From the NCBI RefSeq assembly GCF_013343235.1, contig NZ_CP040094.1, positions 2,356,501 to 2,420,500 of the forward strand: a stretch of DNA of 64,000 nt. Reading direction: 5' to 3'. The first letter of the stretch is position 1; each line of letters starts with the position of its first letter. Position numbers and translations under genes: made by a program. Shown piece after piece: positions 38,373-47,880 of the stretch. This DNA is from Nostoc sp. TCL240-02 (lineage in GTDB: Bacteria > Cyanobacteriota > Cyanobacteriia > Cyanobacteriales > Nostocaceae). The notes under the pieces were generated by a model. It was not told the DNA's origin and did no database searches. It worked only from the letters and a program-made list of their open reading frames with translations.

Positions 38373-38592
38373 TTTTCCACAACCAGTAGTGCGATCGCTA
38401 GCCTTGAAAGCTAAATAATTAATCGAAAATATTAAGTAACGTATAAAAATTGATTAAATATAACTTAGATTGTGGAAAAATCTAACTTTTTGTGGAAAAA
38501 TCTGGGAAAAACTTGATATTTTCCTGATAAAACTTAATTAAGTATAATTACTTTGTGGAAAAGTACTATAGTTTTTCCACAAGTTTTCCACA
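38373..38592. other. Candidate chromosomal replication origin (oriC): six DnaA boxes
   Basis: Six perfect copies of the DnaA box TTTTCCACA, in both orientations, occur in 220 bp: 38373-38381 (+), 38471-38479 (-), 38491-38499 (-), 38554-38562 (-), 38573-38581 (+) and 38584-38592 (+). The sequence between them is very AT-rich, for example ATTAATCGAAAATATTAAG and TAAAACTTAATTAAGTATAA, suitable as an unwinding element. dnaN lies 3 kb away; dnaA is not in the window. Only one isolated copy of the box was noticed elsewhere (near 45199). Such a cluster is hard to explain except as oriC or a DnaA-titrating site. Confidence 0.82.
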
Positions 38593-38659
38593 AGGTAAAC
38601 TTGCTTAACACGGATTATTGATGTTGGGTTGAGGAACGAAATTTAGCTAAAAAATTTTA

Positions 38660-38674
38660 TCGCGCAGAGCGCGA
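38660..38674. other. GC-rich hairpin downstream of the TIR-FGE variable region
   Basis: TCGCGC-AGA-GCGCGA forms a 6-bp perfect GC stem in an AT-rich setting, about 70 bp beyond the TIR-FGE stop on the minus strand. DGR target genes often carry a small hairpin at this place that supports homing; it could instead simply be a terminator. Confidence 0.55.
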
Positions 38675-38741
38675 GACAAATAAGAAAAGAAGGGAAAAGA
38701 AAAAAGTGAAGAGGGCAAAAGGACAAGAGCGTAAAGGGCTA

Positions 38742-40271
38742 CTAAGTCCTGCCACGAACCACCACAACCCGAAAACCCACGAAGGTGTACCCGCCGACAC
38801 GCGCGAAAGAGTCGCGATACGCCGAGCGGCAATACGTGGTAACGCTGCCCCACGAACCACCACGCAGCTGCCGCAACTTATTATTACTCATCCAAGCGCT
38901 ACCGTTTGTTGGCGCTCCGTTATAATTTTCGTGCCAAGTATCTTGACACCATTCACATATATTACCATGCATATCAAATAAACCAAAGGGATTTGGTGAA
39001 AATTTTCCGACATCTGTTGTTTGCTGACGATATTTACCCTTTGACCCAGCACCATAAGTATAGTTACCGTCATAATTTGCTAAGTCTGTCGTAATCGTCT
39101 CACCAAAATAAAATGGGGTAGTCGTTCCCGCACGACAGGCATATTCCCACTCTGCCTCACTAGGCAAGCGATAGGTTTTCCCAGTCTTGTTAGATAATCT
39201 GGCACAAAACTCAATTGCATCATCCCAAGATACTTGTTCAACAGGTCGATTAGCGCCTTTAAAGTAAGATGGTTCAGGATTTAAATCAATATTTACCTTT
39301 TTTAGCCCAGCAACAACAGCCCATTGGCTTTGTGTAACCGGGTATTTACCCATGAAAAAAGGTTGAATAGTAACAAGGTGCTGTGGACTTTCGCAATCGA
39401 ATCGTTCTGGCTCATTCTTTGGGGAACCCATCAAGAATTTACCGCCACGAATTGGAACTATTTCTAGAACTACGCCATCGCCCAAATTTTCTGTAAAAAG
39501 CTTTGCTTCTACTACATCTTCATCCTTAAGCTCATACTCTCGTTGTAATTTATTTAATTCCTTTTTAGCTCTTTCATCCAACGGATATCTGTGTTGAGCT
39601 ACAAAATCTATGAATAATTCTCTGTAGTCATCTATATGTTGCTGACGTATTTTGTAAGGCTTTAATACTTCTTTTTGAACTGCACTAGCTTCTAAATCTA
39701 TTAATCCTAAATTTATCTCTAATCTTTTTAATATTTTCAACTCCCCAAAAGAAATATCACCATCGCCATCAGACGCAAATTTTTCAACCTTCTGACGATA
39801 TTGAGCTATAGCCTTTGCCTTACTTAGTTGTTCAGCAGCAACCTTAATTCCCTCAGCTACATTCGTGAATGCATCGTCTCGATTATGCCAAGATGAAGAT
39901 GTAACAGGTTGGGCATTTTTGGGCAGAGCTTGTAGTCTAGCTAATGGTGGTGATTGCCAAGCCACACTTCGCAAAATAATTGGAATGACGCAAGCTTCTC
40001 CAGCTTCGTGGCGTTCTACTGCTTTAGTAACTTCAACACTCCAGCAGTACTCAGAACGGATAAAGTCTGAACTTACCAGCAATAAAATGATATCGGCTGT
40101 ATTCAAATTCTCATTAATCTGCCGATCCCATTCTCCTCCAGGTGGTATCTCGCGATCGTCCCAGGTTGAAATTATACCTTGCCGTTTCAACATAGTGAGG
40201 TGGTTAACGAGTTCATTCTTTAGGGATTCGTCGGCGTGAGAGTAGGAAAGGAATACTTTGAGCGACACCAA
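38742..40271 (-). CDS. TIR domain-formylglycine-generating-enzyme-like fusion, probable DGR target
   Basis: The 509-residue protein starts with a TIR domain (residues 1-140): VFLSYSHADESLKNEL, and a W77-x-x-E80 motif (WSVE) at the position of the NADase glutamate. A charged helical linker follows (about 150-265). The C-terminal FGE-sulfatase/C-type-lectin fold (about 270-505) contains GGKFLMGSP, YPVTQSQWAVV, LPSEAEWEYACRAGTTTPFY and FGLFDMHGNICEWCQDTWH. The last 45 residues follow the LRGGSW...CRSAYR...VGFRVV pattern of variable proteins diversified by retroelements. TIR domains typically signal or deplete NAD; the FGE part would be the ligand-sensing end. The start is TTG 40271 or GTG 40268, with AGAGG just upstream. 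No reverse transcriptase or template repeat is in the window. Confidence 0.85.
   Translation of the reverse strand: MVSLKVFLSYSHADESLKNELVNHLTMLKRQGIISTWDDREIPPGGEWDRQINENLNTADIILLLVSSDFIRSEYCWSVEVTKAVERHEAGEACVIPIILRSVAWQSPPLARLQALPKNAQPVTSSSWHNRDDAFTNVAEGIKVAAEQLSKAKAIAQYRQKVEKFASDGDGDISFGELKILKRLEINLGLIDLEASAVQKEVLKPYKIRQQHIDDYRELFIDFVAQHRYPLDERAKKELNKLQREYELKDEDVVEAKLFTENLGDGVVLEIVPIRGGKFLMGSPKNEPERFDCESPQHLVTIQPFFMGKYPVTQSQWAVVAGLKKVNIDLNPEPSYFKGANRPVEQVSWDDAIEFCARLSNKTGKTYRLPSEAEWEYACRAGTTTPFYFGETITTDLANYDGNYTYGAGSKGKYRQQTTDVGKFSPNPFGLFDMHGNICEWCQDTWHENYNGAPTNGSAWMSNNKLRQLRGGSWGSVTTYCRSAYRDSFARVGGYTFVGFRVVVVRGRT
38778..38867 (-). repeat. Putative DGR variable repeat (VR) at the 3' end of the TIR-FGE gene
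   Basis: In coding orientation these 90 bases contain 8 A, 24 T and 58 G+C (64 percent GC), against a clearly AT-rich gene body. They start at the Leu of LRGGSW and end just before GFRVV. Scarcity of adenine and clustering of non-conserved residues where relatives have Asn are what adenine-directed mutagenic homing would leave behind. The stretch downstream to about 38660 would hold the initiation-of-homing sequence. Confidence 0.7.
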
Positions 40272-40709
40272 CGATACCTCTTGCGTCTTTAAGAGTGGGA
40301 GAAATTACGCTTTTTACAAATTATAGTATGTTTGCGTACTACACTGGGTGGCTGGAAGTTGCGGCTACACAGACTTGTGTTGAGCGGAGTCGAAATACAA
40401 AACCCGCCTTTACTACGGAAGCTACGCCAAGGCGGGTTAAAAACTTTGATTTTTTGCCAGTTACAGACCTCTAGAGTTGCCCCAGAGCCTTTTGATCCCC
40501 CCAACCCCCCTTAAAAAAGGGGGCAAAAACCTCTCAAAGTCCTCCTTTTTAAGGAGGATTTAGGAGGATCTACAGGATTTTGGTTTTGTACAGAGATGTG
40601 TGTACACCGTAGCTTTTTAGGAGAGAGGCTAAAGTCTATTGCATCTATAGATGCGTAGCGGCTTACCGCAGGGTACGAAAACCGCTATATAAACCTTATT
40701 GGATTTTAG
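40272..40709. other. Intergenic region with two palindromic repeats
   Basis: There is no gene. AACCCGCCTT (40401-40410) pairs with AAGGCGGGTT (40429-40438), a hairpin containing a GGAAGCTACGCC loop. Then CCCCCTTAAAAAAGGGGG (40507-40524) and CCTCCTTTTTAAGGAGG (40541-40557) form two short palindromes of a widespread cyanobacterial repeat type. A GATGCGTAGCGGCTTACCGC repeat follows at about 40650. Confidence 0.65.
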
Positions 40710-41138
40710 CTAACTTGCGATCGCAGCCGATATCCCATTCATAGATCCATTTACAGAAGAAGGCTGAACAGAATTGATGACTTGGGAATTGCCTAGTACG
40801 CTTCGCTTCTTCTTGGTATTACCTCGTCGCACACCACCCGCCATCTCATATTCCTGGCTGGTTTTACCGTAACGGCTGCCAACTCCTAGTAACATTTTTT
40901 CTGACATTGCAATTACAGCCTGTTCTGCATTCTTCACATCATCTGTGAGTTTGTCAATGGAAGATAAAGCAGTATTGTAGGCAGCAAGCTTAGACCGTAG
41001 ATCGTTAATTGTTGCATTGTAAGCTTGTATAGTCAGTCCTTCGCCAAAGTCTAATGCTACACTGATAGATTGTAAACTTTCAATGCGGCGATCGGCTTTT
41101 TCTAAAACGCTGGAGTTTCTTTTAGGACGTGCCATCAT
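40710..41138 (-). CDS. Conserved cyanobacterial helical protein of unknown function
   Basis: The 142-residue protein starts with a basic ARPKRNSSVLEKADRRIESL, followed by two long amphipathic helices (about 35-90) with AYNTALSSIDKLTDDVKNAE. A conserved patch, SEKMLLGVGSRYGKTSQEYE, leads to MAGGVRRGNTKKKRS, and a low-complexity Ser/Asn tail ends the protein. I recognise the RYGK...EYEMAGGVR signature as recurrent in cyanobacterial hypothetical proteins, but no function is known to me. It is too unlike the pentameric DGR accessory protein Avd to be called that. It sits between the TIR-FGE gene and the repeat-encoded small ORF, on the minus strand, divergent from dnaN. Confidence 0.65.
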   Translation of the reverse strand: MMARPKRNSSVLEKADRRIESLQSISVALDFGEGLTIQAYNATINDLRSKLAAYNTALSSIDKLTDDVKNAEQAVIAMSEKMLLGVGSRYGKTSQEYEMAGGVRRGNTKKKRSVLGNSQVINSVQPSSVNGSMNGISAAIAS

Positions 41139-41344
41139 TCATCTCTCCTAGTAAACTATAGTACTTTTTTATACAAAATCTTCCTTGATTGTCATCAGAA
41201 AATATAACAAAATCAGTTGCTTAAGTGTAGGCGATCGTAAAGTTCGCACCTCTAGACTTGTAGTTGATTTTACTTAAATTGTTTTTTATTTAAGTAATAA
41301 ATAGACTTATAAGTTTATTGCGACAATTGTTGCAATGATTTCAA

Positions 41345-41525
41345 CGTTTCTTATAAATGGAGGATCAATTGTTGCAAAGTATGAATACTTTGCTGCAACG
41401 GCTTATACCTTTGCAAGAAATGCTTAAGCGTTTCTTATATATGGAGGATCAATTGTTGCAAAGTATGAATGCTTTGCTGCAACGGCTTATACCTTTGCAA
41501 GAAATGCTTAAGCGTTTCTTATAGA
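41345..41525 (+). repeat. 84-bp tandem repeat, two copies plus partial third
   Basis: A CGTTTCTTATA...TGCTTAAG unit starts at 41345, 41429 and 41513 (period exactly 84 bp). The third copy is cut after about 12 bp. The two full copies differ at only a few positions (for example AATACTTTG versus AATGCTTTG). A degenerate CAATTGTTGCAA trace upstream at 41323-41334 suggests an older unit. Confidence 0.92.
41357..41524 (+). CDS. Small ORF of two 28-residue repeats upstream of dnaN
   Basis: ATG 41357 opens a 55-codon frame through the 84-bp tandem repeat, ending at TAG 41522-41524. Because 84 is divisible by 3 the peptide is a repeat of MEDQLLQSMNTLLQRLIPLQ followed by EMLKRFLY, a highly amphipathic Leu/Gln helix with Leu at heptad-like spacing. 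The two copies differ by a single residue, Thr to Ala, in the overlap. There is a stop immediately upstream, and GGAGG lies inside rather than before the start, so translation is uncertain. It could be a leucine-zipper-like micropeptide or non-coding repeat DNA that happens to be open. The next gene is dnaN, 134 bp on. Confidence 0.45.
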   Translation: MEDQLLQSMNTLLQRLIPLQEMLKRFLYMEDQLLQSMNALLQRLIPLQEMLKRFL

Positions 41526-41578
41526 TCGCGCAACATTAGCTGCAATTGTTTGAGTCTTTACAAGTCTGAAGCGTAAGA

Positions 41579-41607
41579 GCGTAGGCATAGCCCGTCGTAG
41601 ACATCGC
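41579..41607 (+). repeat. 29-bp repeat, copy 1 (inverse copy at 47881-47909)
   Basis: The sequence beginning GCGTAGGCATAGCCCGTCGT and ending AGACATCGC is an exact reverse complement of 47881-47909. Here it lies 50 bp upstream of dnaN. Confidence 0.9.
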
Positions 41608-41657
41608 CTATAAACGATAAGGATGTTACCATATCCTTCACCAGCTGAATCTCACTT

Positions 41658-42821
41658 ATGAAATTAGTTTGCTCCCAAAGCGATCTCAGTACAAATCTCT
41701 CACTAGTTAGTCGTGCAGTACCTTCACGACCGACTCATCCAGTACTTGCCAATGTGCTGTTACAAGCGGATGCTGAAACTAACCAGGTAAGCTTAACAGC
41801 CTTCGATCTCAGCTTGGGAATCCGCACCAGCTTTAATGCAGAGGTATGGCAAGGAGGTGCGATCGCACTTCCTGCTAAGTTACTTGTAGATATCACCTCT
41901 CGTCTTCCAGAAGGCGAAATCACTTTAGACGATGAATCAGCCCTCACAGGTGCAACATCCGGTGGAGAAGGTTTAATAGTTACACTTACACCCAAAAGTG
42001 GACATTATCAAGTCCGAGCAATGGGACCGGAAGAATTTCCTGAACTACCTGTAATTGAAAATACAGAAGTAATTTATCTCACCACCGCCGCATTAGTTGA
42101 GGGATTACGGGGTTCATTATTTGCTACCAGTGGTGATGAAACTAAACAAGTATTGACGGGAGTGCATTTAACAGTTAAACAAGATACCCTAGAATTTGCA
42201 GCTACCGACGGACATCGCCTAGCAGTGGTAGAAACTAGCAACGAGCGTCCTCTAGGCGGAACTAGTCAACTAGAGGTGACAGTACCAGCGAGAGCATTAC
42301 GCGAACTCCAAAGGATGCTGGCTCATAGCGCCTCATCAGATGAACCTGTAGCTTTATATTTCGATCAAGGTCAAGTTGTGTTTGCATGGCAAAATCAACG
42401 CTTGACTAGTCGCACGTTAGAAGGGCAATATCCTGCTTATCGACAATTGATTCCGCGTCAATTTGAACGACAAGTGACTATTGAACGGCGACAATTTGTC
42501 AGCACTTTGGAACGGATTGCTGTGCTAGCCGATCAAAAAAATAATATTGTCAAACTTAGTATTGATAGCGAAGCTCAAGAAATTACCTTATCTTGTGAAG
42601 CTCAAGATGTGGGTAGTGGTAGAGAGTCAATGCCGGCGCAGATATCTGGAGAAAACATTGAAATTGCTTTTAACATTAAATATTTGATGGAAGGCTTGAA
42701 AGAGTTACCATCTTCCGAAATTCAAATGCACCTAAATCAAAGCCTGACTCCGGTGATTTTTACACCATTGGGTGGTTTGAAAATGACCTATTTAGCTATG
42801 CCTGTGCAACTGAGAAGTTGA
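41658..42821 (+). CDS. dnaN: DNA polymerase III sliding clamp, beta subunit
   Basis: The 387-residue protein has three clamp domains: N-terminal MKLVCSQSDLSTNLSLVSRAV with RPTHPVLANVLL, the middle domain with LTGVHLTVKQDTLEFAATDGHRLAVVE, and a C-terminal segment ending LGGLKMTYLAMPVQLRS, close to the MPVRL-type hydrophobic C-terminus that lines the partner-binding groove. The dimeric ring tethers replicative polymerase to DNA and binds many partners. The length is typical. The gene stands about 3 kb from the DnaA-box cluster, a common neighbourhood in bacteria. Upstream are a tandem repeat and a 29-bp dispersed repeat, so its promoter lies within about 50 bp of the start. Confidence 0.96.
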   Translation: MKLVCSQSDLSTNLSLVSRAVPSRPTHPVLANVLLQADAETNQVSLTAFDLSLGIRTSFNAEVWQGGAIALPAKLLVDITSRLPEGEITLDDESALTGATSGGEGLIVTLTPKSGHYQVRAMGPEEFPELPVIENTEVIYLTTAALVEGLRGSLFATSGDETKQVLTGVHLTVKQDTLEFAATDGHRLAVVETSNERPLGGTSQLEVTVPARALRELQRMLAHSASSDEPVALYFDQGQVVFAWQNQRLTSRTLEGQYPAYRQLIPRQFERQVTIERRQFVSTLERIAVLADQKNNIVKLSIDSEAQEITLSCEAQDVGSGRESMPAQISGENIEIAFNIKYLMEGLKELPSSEIQMHLNQSLTPVIFTPLGGLKMTYLAMPVQLRS

Positions 42822-43557
42822 AAGAGGTAGAGAGGCAGGGGAGCAGGGGGGCAGGGAGCAAGGGAGCAGGGTATTAACCCTACATCTTGTACTTGTAAGT
42901 CCCAGATTTAAAAGAATATGGCGATAAATAAAGACGGGTTGCAGCCCGTCTAAATAGCTTGAAAGTGCAAATACACCTTGTATAGTTATTAAAAATAACA
43001 CAGTTAATTTTCTCAGAGTTGCCAATTTGCCGAATTCTAAAAAAAACAGACGCTTAGAGGATGTTTGAAAAGTGGTTGGCTGTGATTTTAGGCACTTATT
43101 GATACCACCTTTTTAAGGGAGATTTAGGGGTATCTAGAACGTTTTGTTACCGATAAGAGGACTTTTAAAATATCCTTTTAGAACCGTTCCAAAAGTCCTG
43201 GTATTTTTGATAAAATCATTTGCCATAAATATTTGAAGATTCTCGGAAATTGCTATGAGGAGAAGCCCGCAATTTCGAAGCCCTCCCTAGTATAAAAGTA
43301 GTAAGCTGTTGTGCCTTTAATTTGTACTAATATTTTTTTCAATATAATTGTGGGTGGGCAACATGAGCGCCCTGATAGTGCAAGTTGTATGCGTAACAGC
43401 TTAATAATTGCCCTTAAACAATATTGTTTCGTCTAAATCAGTCATAGTAGAATTTACAGCTACTGCATACAAAAGCTTCTCTAAGTGTTTTACCAGAGCG
43501 GCGAAGTTGTATTTGAACTTAACCAGCAGCTAAGATCAAGGTCTATAAGCATCAAAT
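42822..43557. other. 736-bp intergenic region downstream of dnaN
   Basis: No gene is seen. It holds a G-rich GGGGAGCA-type heptamer tract (42830-42872) and a perfect hairpin AGACGGG-TTGCAG-CCCGTCT (42932-42951), which may terminate dnaN transcripts. A repeat stretch at 43060-43200 includes CACCTTTTTAAGGGAGATTT. The last 200 bp should contain the promoter of the radical-SAM gene. Confidence 0.6.
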
Positions 43558-45144
43558 ATGAACGTTTTACTTCTATACCCCCTTTTTCCAAAAAGTTTTT
43601 GGTCTTTTGAAAAAACACTGGCTTTATTAGACCGTAAAGCAATGCTACCGCCTTTAGGCTTGGTAACTGTAGCCGCGATATTACCTCAAGAATGGGAGTA
43701 TAAGCTAGTAGATCGAAATGTTCGTGCCTGTACGGAAGCAGAGTGGGCTTGGGCAGATTTGGTTATTATGTCGGCGATGATTGTGCAAAAAGAGGATTTG
43801 CTCTGTCAGATATTAGAAGCAAAACGCAGAGGTAAACGGGTAGCTGTGGGTGGGCCTTTCCCGACAGCGTTACCAGATGAAATGACATCCGCCGGAGTAG
43901 ATTATTTGATATTGGACGAAGGGGAAATTACCCTACCTTTATTTGTAGCAGCGATCGCACGGGGCGATCGCACAGGTATCTTTCGCTCTGGCGGTGAAAA
44001 ACCAGATGTTACCAACACTCCCACCCCTCGCTTTGACTTGTTAGAGTTTGAAGCTTATGCAGAAATGTCGGTGCAATTTTCCCGTGGATGTCCCTTCCAG
44101 TGTGAATTCTGCGACATTATTGTGCTGTATGGCCGCAAACCCCGCACCAAAACCCCAGAACAACTATTAGCAGAACTTGATTATCTCTACAAACTGGGTT
44201 GGCGGCGCAGTATTTTTATGGTGGATGACAACTTCATTGGTAATAAGCGGAATGTTAAATTATTTTTGAAGTCTCTTCTGCCGTGGATGGTAGAACATAA
44301 CTATCCCTTTTCTTTTGCTACAGAAGCCTCAGTTGATTTAGCCCAAGATCAAGAACTGATGGATTTGATGGTAGCGTGTAATTTTGGAGCCGTTTTTCTG
44401 GGAATTGAAACCCCCGACGAAGAAAGTCTCACTTTCACTCAGAAATACCAGAATACCAGAGACTCGCTCAGTGATGCGGTGAATAGAATTACCCGCTCAG
44501 GGTTGCGAGTTATGGCAGGCTTTATCATTGGATTTGATGGCGAGAAAGTAGGAGCCGGGGCGCGAATTGTCAAGTTTGTTGAGCAAACAGCAATTCCCAC
44601 CGCCTTATTTAGTATGCTGCAAGCGCTTCCAGATACAGCCCTTTGGCATCGATTAGAAAAGGAAGGACGACTCCGCAATAAATCAGCCAACATCAACCAA
44701 ACTACGTTGATGAACTTTGTCCCAACTCGACCGTTAGAAGACATCGCTCGTGAATATGTGCAGGCATTCTGTGATTTGTATGACCCAGAGCGGTTTTTGG
44801 AGCGTACATACAAACACTTCCGGCTTTTGGGCGAAGCAACCTATCCGAAAAAAGGGAAAGCTGCTAAGAAACCATTGAACTGGAAAGTACTCCGAGCGTT
44901 TCTAATCATTTGCTGGCGGCAGGGTGTACGTCGTCAGACGCGCTGGCAATTCTGGCGTTATCTATGGAGTATGTATCAACATAATCGCGGTGGAATTAGT
45001 AGCTATTTAGCCGTTTGTGCCCAAATTGAACATTTCTTAGAGTATCGCCAAATTGTCCGGGATCAAATTGAGGCTCAAGTGGCTGAATTTTTGGAAGCAG
45101 AAGCTAGGGTAAAACCTGAAGCGCAAGTGATGGTTAATTCCTAG
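43558..45144 (+). CDS. B12-binding radical SAM protein with DUF4070-type C-terminus
   Basis: The 528-residue protein starts with a cobalamin-binding-like Rossmann domain (residues 1-145, MNVLLLYPLFPKSFWSF, PLGLVTVAAIL). The radical SAM domain carries the [4Fe-4S] cluster motif RGCPFQCEFCD (CxxxCxxC, about residues 181-188). A basic C-terminal region (about 430-528) follows. The DKTLALLDRKA...PPLGL pattern matches the class with DUF4070, which includes methyltransferases and hopanoid-modifying enzymes; the substrate here cannot be fixed. It could modify lipids or tetrapyrroles. No catalytic partners are adjacent: the next gene is a DUF2891 protein on the same strand after 230 bp. Confidence 0.85.
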   Translation: MNVLLLYPLFPKSFWSFEKTLALLDRKAMLPPLGLVTVAAILPQEWEYKLVDRNVRACTEAEWAWADLVIMSAMIVQKEDLLCQILEAKRRGKRVAVGGPFPTALPDEMTSAGVDYLILDEGEITLPLFVAAIARGDRTGIFRSGGEKPDVTNTPTPRFDLLEFEAYAEMSVQFSRGCPFQCEFCDIIVLYGRKPRTKTPEQLLAELDYLYKLGWRRSIFMVDDNFIGNKRNVKLFLKSLLPWMVEHNYPFSFATEASVDLAQDQELMDLMVACNFGAVFLGIETPDEESLTFTQKYQNTRDSLSDAVNRITRSGLRVMAGFIIGFDGEKVGAGARIVKFVEQTAIPTALFSMLQALPDTALWHRLEKEGRLRNKSANINQTTLMNFVPTRPLEDIAREYVQAFCDLYDPERFLERTYKHFRLLGEATYPKKGKAAKKPLNWKVLRAFLIICWRQGVRRQTRWQFWRYLWSMYQHNRGGISSYLAVCAQIEHFLEYRQIVRDQIEAQVAEFLEAEARVKPEAQVMVNS

Positions 45145-45378
45145 TGAATTAATTTGCAATACCTTGCAATGCTAAAAGGGGTTGGGGATTGGGAAGAGTG
45201 TGGAAAAATGATGTTTAGGGCTTTAACCCGTCCTAAATACCCAGTTCCCATTCCCCTGCATTAAAAACGCTACGCTTTTACGCAAAACTGTACTAAGTAA
45301 TCGGCAAAGAAAAGGATATAAGCAGCTAAATTTAATTTTTAATTTTTAATTTTTAATTCGGAGCAAAGCGACGTGACC

Positions 45379-46419
45379 ATGCCACTCGATAATTTGGAGA
45401 TTAATGAAGCGATCGCAGTAAAATTTGCTCAATTAGTACTGGATTGTATTGAGCGGGAGTATCCTAACAGTATTCTGCGTTGGGCTGAGAGCGACGAGGA
45501 TATAAAACCACCGCGTAAATTGACTCCTGCTTTTTATGGCTGCTTAGATTGGCATTCGGCCGTACATGGTCACTGGTTGCTAGTACGTCTTATGCGTCAC
45601 TTCCCCGAAGCCTCTTTCCATGCAGCGTCAAAACAAGCACTTGGGCAAAGCCTAACACCTGAGAAGATTCAAGGAGAAATTGCCCATTTTCAACGGCGAC
45701 CCTTTTTTGAATTTCCTTACGGTGTGGCATGGTTTCTGCAACTGGCTGCGGAACTTCACGAGTGGAATCATCCTGAAGCAAAAGAATGGCGGGTTGTATT
45801 GGAACCGCTAGAAAAGTTGATTGCAGATAACTTACAGCGCTGGATTAACGAACTGAAACTCCCAAATCGTACAGGGGCGCATAGCCAAACAGCCTTTGCA
45901 CTTGGTTTGATGCTAGATTGGGCACGGATTACCAAAAATACTGACTTTACTCAGTTATTGGAGAATAAAGCACGGCAATTTTATCTTAGCGATCGCAATT
46001 ATTCCTTACAATTTGAGCCGCTTGGCTACGATTTTCTCTCTCCTGGACTTGCTGAAGCAGACCTAATGCGGCGAATCCTGCCTACAACAGATTTCACTGA
46101 GTGGCTCACCAATTTTCTGCCACAAATACCCATTGATAATTCAGTAAATTGGTTAGAACCAGGCAGAGTGGATAATCCTCAAGATTATATGCAAGCTCAT
46201 TTCTATGGTCTTAATCTCAGTCGTGCTTGGATGCTTGAGGGTATCATATCTGGATTGGCAAATAGCGATCGCCGCATCGAAACACTCCGCTTTGCTGCCC
46301 TTCACCACCGTCATCATGGACTCACAGATGTTGTAATTGAACATTATGCAGCTAGTCACTGGCTAGGAACCTTTGCCGTTTACCTCCTAACAAATCGTGG
46401 CTTGCCCCTCATGAGTTGA
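45379..46419 (+). CDS. DUF2891 family protein
   Basis: The protein has about 346 residues and the DUF2891 pattern: [55 protein letters not shown], and PHY-like ends around [20 protein letters not shown]. The repeated Trp/His positions and alternating helices suggest an (alpha/alpha) toroid, as in glycoside hydrolase-like families, but no activity is established. I prefer ATG 45379 over the upstream GTG 45373. A run of TTTTTAATTTTTAATTTTTA just upstream (45330-45357) resembles a tandem A/T repeat and may carry the promoter. Confidence 0.78.
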   Translation: MPLDNLEINEAIAVKFAQLVLDCIEREYPNSILRWAESDEDIKPPRKLTPAFYGCLDWHSAVHGHWLLVRLMRHFPEASFHAASKQALGQSLTPEKIQGEIAHFQRRPFFEFPYGVAWFLQLAAELHEWNHPEAKEWRVVLEPLEKLIADNLQRWINELKLPNRTGAHSQTAFALGLMLDWARITKNTDFTQLLENKARQFYLSDRNYSLQFEPLGYDFLSPGLAEADLMRRILPTTDFTEWLTNFLPQIPIDNSVNWLEPGRVDNPQDYMQAHFYGLNLSRAWMLEGIISGLANSDRRIETLRFAALHHRHHGLTDVVIEHYAASHWLGTFAVYLLTNRGLPLMS

Positions 46420-46460
46420 GTGTGAGTGCTGAGTTAGGAGTATTCTCCCAATTCCCAATT

Positions 46461-46538
46461 CCAATCCCCAATCCCCAATCCCCAATCCCCAATCCCCAAT
46501 CCCCAATCCCCAATCCCCAATCCCCAATTCCCCAATCC
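46461..46538. repeat. (AATCCCC)n heptamer tandem repeat, about ten copies
   Basis: This is the longest and most regular heptamer tract in the window. It lies 130 bp upstream of gap1, between it and the DUF2891 gene. It has perfect AATCCCC periodicity with no spacers, so it is not a CRISPR. Confidence 0.9.
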
Positions 46539-46621
46539 TTAAAAGATGCCAAGTAAATATGCCTTAACTTGCTGATACTGTCAGGATCAAAGAGTAAAGA
46601 ATAAAAGGCAATCTATTTTGA

Positions 46622-47713
<1,092 letters not shown>

Positions 47714-47880
47714 TTGGTCATTTGTCATTGGTCATTGGTCATTGGTGATTAACTTTTGACTTTTGACCCTTGACCTTGGGGATTTGGGTCAAATGGTAAA
47801 TACCCTGAGAGTAAAAAATTATTTAGTATCTTTATTTACACAAAAAGTGATATAAAGCACGTGTTAATTTGGATGACTGA

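Noticed and set aside
38706..38981. Frames opposite the TIR-FGE 3' end
   Set aside because: Long antisense frames arise from the GC-rich, A-poor variable segment and have no protein features.
40710..41138. Possible DGR accessory protein (Avd) next to the TIR-FGE gene
   Set aside because: Similar size and helical, but the basic N-terminus, RYGK...EYEMAGG signature and Ser/Asn tail fit a different cyanobacterial family.
38289..41657. DGR reverse transcriptase or template repeat close to the variable gene
   Set aside because: No reverse transcriptase frame and no second copy of the LRGGSW-encoding segment was found by eye; if the DGR exists it lies outside the window.
45199..45207. Single TGTGGAAAA DnaA box downstream of the radical-SAM gene
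   Set aside because: An isolated copy can occur by chance and is not clustered like the set at 38.4-38.6 kb.
46461..46538. Regular repeat array resembling a CRISPR
   Set aside because: The 7-bp units are contiguous with no spacers; it is a short tandem repeat. The 84-bp tandem at 41345 also has no spacer structure. No cas genes were seen.
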